DNA from: Clostridiales bacterium Firm_04
Lineage (GTDB): Bacteria; Bacillota; Clostridia; Oscillospirales; Ruminococcaceae
Direction of reading: 5' to 3'
NCBI GenBank assembly: GCA_001603005.1
Contig: LVAJ01000047.1
Span: forward strand, 1 to 34,917
Length of the DNA: 34,917 nucleotides
Shown: positions 31,701 through 34,917 of the stretch, piece by piece
Position numbering within the stretch: position 1 is the first letter of the stretch
Layout: each line of letters starts with the position of its first letter
Translations under genes and position numbers: made by a program
Notes under the pieces: model-generated
The model's database searches: none
Seen by the model: only the letters and a program-made list of their open reading frames with translations
What the model was told of the DNA's origin: nothing

Positions 31701-32159
31701 CATATCACGAAAAAAGGCGCAGAGATGTGCTATCTGACGATCGAGGATTTCACCGGCTCTATGGAATGCATGGTATTCCCGAGCCTGTATGAGGAGATCC
31801 GGAATGTGCTGCAAAATCAGGCAATTATCTGCATTCGGGGCACGCTCTCCAAAAAGGAGAACGAGACAAAGCTTGTCTGCGATTACGCATTCAGCGAGGA
31901 GCAGATGACGACTTATATTCAGCAGAGCTGCTTCTTCTGCATCAAGATCGACGACAATGACAGGGAGCGTCTGACGCAGATCTTAGAGCTGCTGCGCTGG
32001 AATACCGGCGCGATGCCCTGCTGCTTCTGGCTGAATCAGAAACGCATGTATCTGCAATTGAAGCAGCAGACGGGTGTGCGGCTGAACAGGCAGTTTTTGA
32101 AGCGGCTTTCAGAGATCATCCCGCTTTCGCAGTGCGGACTGATCGAGAAAACGAGGTGA
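28710..32159 (+). CDS. dnaE: DNA polymerase III alpha subunit
   Basis: DnaE (1149 residues) is a C-family replicative polymerase subunit. The N-terminal PHP domain starts at FVHLHVHTEYSLLDG (4-18) with intact metal-site histidines. The polymerase palm contains MPDFDIDF (about 400-407) with its catalytic aspartates. The tandem helix-hairpin-helix and finger region runs to about 880, and an OB-fold (MITNLRSHITKKGAEMCYLTIEDF) begins near 990. The C-terminal 90 residues are divergent. In Firmicutes such a DnaE usually coexists with PolC, which is not in this window. The ribosome binding site is GAAGGGGGTG. The stop is four bases before the next gene. Confidence 0.97.
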   Translation: MESFVHLHVHTEYSLLDGACRIDRLMQKVRENGQMAVAITDNCAMYGVIPFYQAAIAAGIHPVIGCEIYLAKPKTGYSTAESGRSPDRLVLLCKNNTGYQNLIRIVTEAQLKSRREDARNKPTVDMLLLEQFHEGLIALSGGKNGRIDRFVQNFRLNEARDTALELAGIFGEGNFYLEVQNHGRPDEKRMLNEMRSISIETGIPLAATNDARYLTPAESRTHKLLKCIRDGKLMPLGMPDPENEQDYDLKSTVSMNELFLNDPEAIRNTEEIARRCDVHFTFGTLRLPKYQVYGISDTTVYFRLLCEQGLRERYGDNPPEGAAERLEYEYNVIRRMGFVDYFLIVWDFVHYAKMNDIPVGPGRGSGAGSLCAYCIGITEIDPLKNGLLFERFLNPERVSMPDFDIDFCIEGRQRVIDYVTKKYGADHVAQIIAFDTMKARAAVRDVSRIMNLRNDLADQVARAIPDDLNITIETALEQSAELRRLRDEEPSVKLLLEQAQLIEGMPRHTTIHAAGVVISAEPVMQLVPLQRSDSAVVTQYTMGILERLGMLKMDFLGLRNLTVIREAERQIQKRLPAFSVAKIPQDDAAVYTMLSRGDSIGVFQMESEGLRRVLMQMKPTCMSDLTAVISLYRPGPMESIPQYLAARVDPEKVHYDHPLLEPILKETFGCIVYQEQVMEICRSLAGYSYGRADLVRRAMAKKKHDVMEQEREVFLHGNENCCGAVANGVPEETANAIFDRMAAFASYAFNKSHAASYAYLAYQTAYLKCRYPYEYLAALMTSVMQNTAKLTGYVQVAAANGIRILPPDINKSEAGFTAAGEGIRFGLLGIRGLGSGVIEKYLQERAAHGAYRSLQDFCERNTAGELNKRVVEALIRSGAFDGLGWNRREMLENYENMITVMKLQHRSVISGQLTLFGGEQSGMDNAQIMQPYAVPEYPERVLLEMEKDYTGMYLSGHPLDRWKEYLQLLHTQEIADIIRMKDGAKVRLFCMITNLRSHITKKGAEMCYLTIEDFTGSMECMVFPSLYEEIRNVLQNQAIICIRGTLSKKENETKLVCDYAFSEEQMTTYIQQSCFFCIKIDDNDRERLTQILELLRWNTGAMPCCFWLNQKRMYLQLKQQTGVRLNRQFLKRLSEIIPLSQCGLIEKTR

Positions 32160-32163
32160 TCCG

Positions 32164-33387
32164 ATGCGGTATTACGAATCTCTTTCGCCGGAGCTGGAAC
32201 GCGAGATCGCAGCGCGGCAGCAGGCGGGCTGGGTATCGCCGTATGCATGCAGAAACAGCGATGTCATCCGCCGGTACGACCGTCCGAGCGATGTGCCGAA
32301 GATCTACCGGCAGCCGTTTTCCAAGGATGCGGACAAGATCCTGAACAGCGCATTTTATAACCGCTATGCGGACAAGACGCAGGTGTTTTCCTTTTACCGC
32401 AATGACGATCTGTCGCGGCGCGCGCTGCATGTGCAGCTTGTGTCGCGGATCGCGCGGAATATCGGCGCGGTGCTTGGGCTGAATACCGATCTGATCGAAG
32501 CGATCGCGATCGGGCATGACATGGGGCATACGCCGTTCGGACATGCGGGGGAACATGCGCTGCATAATCTCTACCATGCCGCGACCGGACGCTGCTTCCG
32601 GCACAATCTGCACAGCGTCCGCGTGCTTGATACGATGATCCCGTATAACATCTCGCTGCAAACGCTGGACGGCATCGTCTGTCACAACGGCGAGCTGCCG
32701 CTTGCGGAGTATTACCCGAAGCCGCTTTCCGGATTTGCGGAGTTTGATGCGCGCATGGCAGCGTGCATTCTCGATGAGGACGGCGACCGCAAGCTGATCC
32801 CGGGGACGCTGGAAGGCTGTCTGGTGCGCATCTGCGATATGCTTGCCTATCTCGGCAAGGACCGGCAGGATGCGGTGCGGGCACATCTGATCCCGGCGGA
32901 ATCGGTCTTTCCGCAGACATCGGTCGGCAGAACGAATGCCGAGCTCATCAACAATCTCGAAGTCAATCTGATCGAGCACAGCTTCGGCAAACCGTATCTG
33001 AAATTTGACGAGGAGCATTTCCGTGCGCTGAAACAGCTGAAAACGGATAATTACGAGCGGATCTATTTACAAGAAGCCGTGCAGAAGCAGGTGCGGGACA
33101 GCGTCGTGCCGATGATGGAGCAGATGTATGCGCAGATCTACCGCGACGCGGTGACGCGCAACCGGAACTCCTGCCTCTACCGTCACCACATCCTGACGGT
33201 GCTAGAAAAGCAGAAGTGGTACCCTGCGGAGATGCCGTATACCGAAACGGATCCGCATGACCTGACGGTCGATTTCATTGCCGCGATGACGGATGATTAT
33301 TTCGTGGATTACTACCATGAACTGTTTCCGGACAGCCGCTGCCGCATCTCGTATGTGGGCTATTTTGACGATGCGCAGCAGGCGTGA
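32164..33387 (+). CDS. dGTPase-like HD-domain dNTP triphosphohydrolase
   Basis: This 407-residue protein has the HD phosphohydrolase core: a His in LHVQLVSRIARNIG (His89), HD at 118-119, and the following GHTPFGHAGE with His122 and His127. This is the signature of dGTPase-like enzymes that cleave dNTPs to deoxynucleoside and triphosphate. The N-terminal KTQVFSFYRNDDLSRR segment is also typical. It follows dnaE by four bases, so it is probably made with the polymerase and could tune dNTP levels. Whether it prefers dGTP cannot be told by eye. Confidence 0.88.
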   Translation: MRYYESLSPELEREIAARQQAGWVSPYACRNSDVIRRYDRPSDVPKIYRQPFSKDADKILNSAFYNRYADKTQVFSFYRNDDLSRRALHVQLVSRIARNIGAVLGLNTDLIEAIAIGHDMGHTPFGHAGEHALHNLYHAATGRCFRHNLHSVRVLDTMIPYNISLQTLDGIVCHNGELPLAEYYPKPLSGFAEFDARMAACILDEDGDRKLIPGTLEGCLVRICDMLAYLGKDRQDAVRAHLIPAESVFPQTSVGRTNAELINNLEVNLIEHSFGKPYLKFDEEHFRALKQLKTDNYERIYLQEAVQKQVRDSVVPMMEQMYAQIYRDAVTRNRNSCLYRHHILTVLEKQKWYPAEMPYTETDPHDLTVDFIAAMTDDYFVDYYHELFPDSRCRISYVGYFDDAQQA

Positions 33388-33418
33388 AAGGCTTCATAAA
33401 ATCTTTCGGATTACCGGC

Positions 33419-33447
33419 TTGCAATCTGCCGGAATCCATGCTATAAT
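33419..33447 (+). promoter_or_regulatory. Promoter of the GT2-GtrA gene
   Basis: TTGCAA (33419-33424), a 17-bp spacer and TATAAT (33442-33447) lie about 55 bases before the glycosyltransferase. A CCGGC/GCCGG hairpin spans the -35 box. Confidence 0.75.
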
Positions 33448-33507
33448 ATAGGATGCCGGCAATGCGATGAGACCGGCGCAGTTTACAATCGGAGGAAGCG
33501 AAAAAAC

Positions 33508-34605
33508 ATGACGGACTATCAGAAAATCTTGGTGGTGATCCCGTCTCTGGATCCGGATGACCGTCTGCTGGAAGTGATCCGCGGCGTACAGGAAAAAGGG
33601 TTTACGGACATTCTGCTGGTGGATGACGGTTCTGCACCGGAGAATCAGCATTATTTTGATGAGGGTGCAGCGCTCGGCTGCGAGGTGCTGCATCACGGTG
33701 TCAACAAGGGCAAGGGCAGAGCGCTCAAAACGGCATTTGAATGGTTCATGCAGAACCGTCCGGATGCTGCGGGCGTCGTGACGATCGACGGTGACAATCA
33801 GCATCTTCCGAAGGATATTGCAGCATGCGTCGATGTGATGTTTGCGCAGAAAAAGGATGTGCTGGTGCTCGGCGTCCGCGACTTCAATCTGCCGCATGTG
33901 CCGCCGAAAAGCCGCTTCGGCAACAAGCTGACTTCCTCTGTATTCCGGCTGTTCTGCGGTCTGAAGGTCAGCGATACGCAGACCGGACTGCGCGTGTTCC
34001 CGCGCGGCATCATCCCGAAGATGATCGAGGTTTCTGGCGAGCGGTTCGAGTATGAAACAAACATGCTGCTGGTCTGCAAGCAGGCAGATATCCCGCTGGT
34101 CGAGCAAACGATCGAAACCGTCTATATCAATGCAAATGAGACGACGCATTTTCATCCGGTCAAGGATTCTCTGCGTGTTTACGGCATTATCATCAAATTT
34201 TTCCTCAGCTCGCTGCTGTCGTTCCTGCTGGATTACGGTCTGTTCAATCTGTTTTATGCGCTGTTCAAAAAAGGCGCGCTCGCAAGCCACAGACTGTTCT
34301 TTGCAACGGCACTGGCGCGCATTCTCAGCTCGCTGTTCAATTTCACGGTGAACCGCAAGGCGGTCTTCCGCAGCGATGCGCCGCTTGCAACGACAATGGC
34401 GCGGTACTACATCCTCTGGGGCTTCCAGCTGCTTGCATCGTTCGGGCTGGTCAAGCTGCTTTCCGGCATCTTCGGAGAGGGCGGCGCTGTCGTCGCGATC
34501 CTGAAGCTGATCGTCGATATGTTCCTTTATTTTGTCAGCTTCCGCGTGCAGCAGGCATGGGTATTCAAGCCGGCGCCCGATCAGGCAAAATCTGCGGAAA
34601 AATAA
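33508..34605 (+). CDS. Glycosyltransferase family 2 fused to GtrA-like membrane domain
   Basis: This 365-residue membrane protein joins a cytosolic GT2 domain (dolichol/polyprenyl-phosphate-sugar synthase type) to a GtrA domain. The GT2 part has VDDGS (38-42), the metal-binding DGDNQH near residue 93, and a C-terminal block with QTGLRVFPRGIIPKM. From about residue 230 come four membrane helices of GtrA type (FFLSSLLSFLLDYGLFNLFYAL, then LARILSSLFNFTVNRKAVF). The fused form probably makes and flips a lipid-linked sugar for wall or surface glycan. The start follows GGAGG, 11 bases away. No partner glycosyltransferase is in the window. Confidence 0.92.
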   Translation: MTDYQKILVVIPSLDPDDRLLEVIRGVQEKGFTDILLVDDGSAPENQHYFDEGAALGCEVLHHGVNKGKGRALKTAFEWFMQNRPDAAGVVTIDGDNQHLPKDIAACVDVMFAQKKDVLVLGVRDFNLPHVPPKSRFGNKLTSSVFRLFCGLKVSDTQTGLRVFPRGIIPKMIEVSGERFEYETNMLLVCKQADIPLVEQTIETVYINANETTHFHPVKDSLRVYGIIIKFFLSSLLSFLLDYGLFNLFYALFKKGALASHRLFFATALARILSSLFNFTVNRKAVFRSDAPLATTMARYYILWGFQLLASFGLVKLLSGIFGEGGAVVAILKLIVDMFLYFVSFRVQQAWVFKPAPDQAKSAEK

Positions 34606-34768
34606 GCCTTGCCGATGCAAAAAAACTGCGCCTCGCTGCTGTACGCTGCGGGACGCGACATCAAATCAGTAGGGTGTTAGGAGAACACAATGTCGATCTG
34701 ACAAAAAGAGTATAGCACAAACCGTCTGCGGAATCTGTCGAAAGGGCAGCGCTGATAGAGAAGTTTTT
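34606..34768. other. Gene-free spacer with foldable sequence
   Basis: No gene is supportable here. A nested fold is possible: CGACAT (34656-34661) with ATGTCG (34690-34695), enclosing GTGTT-AGGAG-AACAC (34674-34688). I cannot tie it to a known RNA family. Confidence 0.4.
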
Positions 34769-34814
34769 CGCCATCGTATTTCTGATGCAAGTTCAGAAGT
34801 ACGATGGCGTTTTT
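34769..34814 (+). terminator. Intrinsic terminator
   Basis: A long stem (CGCCATCGTA at 34769-34778 with TACGATGGCG at 34800-34809, extended inward by TTTCTGA/TTCAGAAG) is followed by five Ts. It ends plus-strand transcription from the glycosyltransferase gene or the spacer. Confidence 0.9.
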
Positions 34815-34884
34815 ACAGACACGGCAGCAATGGTGTGCAATAATTGTTACTAACATAAATCGGAATTTGCAGAGGTAACATATT

Positions 34885-34917
34885 ATGACGATAGAATACA
34901 GGCAGGCTGTTTTAGAA
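34885..34917 (+). CDS. Start of a gene cut by the window end
   Basis: An ATG at 34885 follows GAGGTAAC at a usual distance and gives MTIEYRQAVLE before the window ends. Eleven residues are too few to name the protein. The opening resembles many GNAT acetyltransferases, but I would not rely on that. Confidence 0.5.
   Translation, partial: MTIEYRQAVLE

Noticed and set aside
28692..31814. Open frame of about 1040 codons on the minus strand opposite dnaE
   Set aside because: It mirrors the dnaE codon pattern, is His/Arg/Ile-rich without any domain, and DnaE on the other strand is unmistakable.
34690..34701. Three-codon frame (Met-Ser-Ile) after AGGAG in a hairpin loop
   Set aside because: It is too short to weigh and nothing downstream within reach would be controlled by it.
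1..34917. CRISPR array, prophage, transposase or integrase
   Set aside because: I saw no regularly spaced repeats, Cas genes, phage genes or transposase motifs on either strand.

Overview
The window looks like a chromosomal stretch from a low-copy-repeat, fairly GC-rich (by eye somewhat above 50%) Gram-positive member of the Clostridia, most like Ruminococcus/Oscillospiraceae. Reasons: strong AAGGAG-type ribosome binding sites, lipobox lipoproteins, TTGACA-N17-TATAAT promoters, tRNAs with encoded CCA, ferredoxin-linked 2-oxoacid metabolism, and protein families (SirTM/macrodomain, DUF1848, DnaE, bacterial-type ProS) typical of that group. The taxon is inferred, not proven.

Region 1 (about 0.5-12.3 kb) reads as one co-regulated sulfur and 2-oxoacid block. 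A sulfonate-type ABC importer (binding protein, ATPase, permease) is followed by a methyltransferase-mccB-mccA-lysR operon (reverse transsulfuration plus regulator), then a four-subunit 2-oxoacid:ferredoxin oxidoreductase operon and a phenylacetate-CoA-ligase-type enzyme. Four promoters in this block carry the same LysR-type palindrome (ATAG-N7-CTAT or a one-mismatch form). In three of them the palindrome sits exactly 30 bp upstream of a TTGGAC -35 box with an 18-bp spacer. Two of the transcripts also start with short, previously unlisted leader ORFs carrying tandem Cys codons. The one before the methyltransferase-mccBA-lysR operon is followed by a good intrinsic terminator and a 9-nt perfect anti-terminator complement. 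This two-layer control (LysR activator plus cysteine-codon attenuation) is the most interesting system I see.

Region 2 (12.3-16.0 kb): a P-type metal ATPase translationally coupled to a small SAM methyltransferase, divergent from a TetR regulator and a small membrane protein. Region 3 (16.0-18.6 kb, minus strand): a DUF1848 protein, a zinc-type macrodomain and a class M sirtuin (SirTM), i.e. a protein ADP-ribosylation/de-ADP-ribosylation cassette with an unusual third partner. Region 4 (18.65-19.23 kb): a non-coding composite of GC-rich repeats and hairpins. Region 5 (19.3-20.8 kb): HxlR regulator plus ATP-grasp protein, two tRNA genes (Met, Glu) on the minus strand.

Region 6 (20.9-34.9 kb): mostly housekeeping: a secreted CAP-like protein (minus), proS with a lipoprotein hydrolase, radC-like, uvrB, a fused SF0329-like/HAD protein, a small RHH-like protein, dnaE, a dGTPase-like HD protein, and a GT2-GtrA glycosyltransferase; a last gene is cut by the window end. 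The first 480 bases contain no supportable gene.
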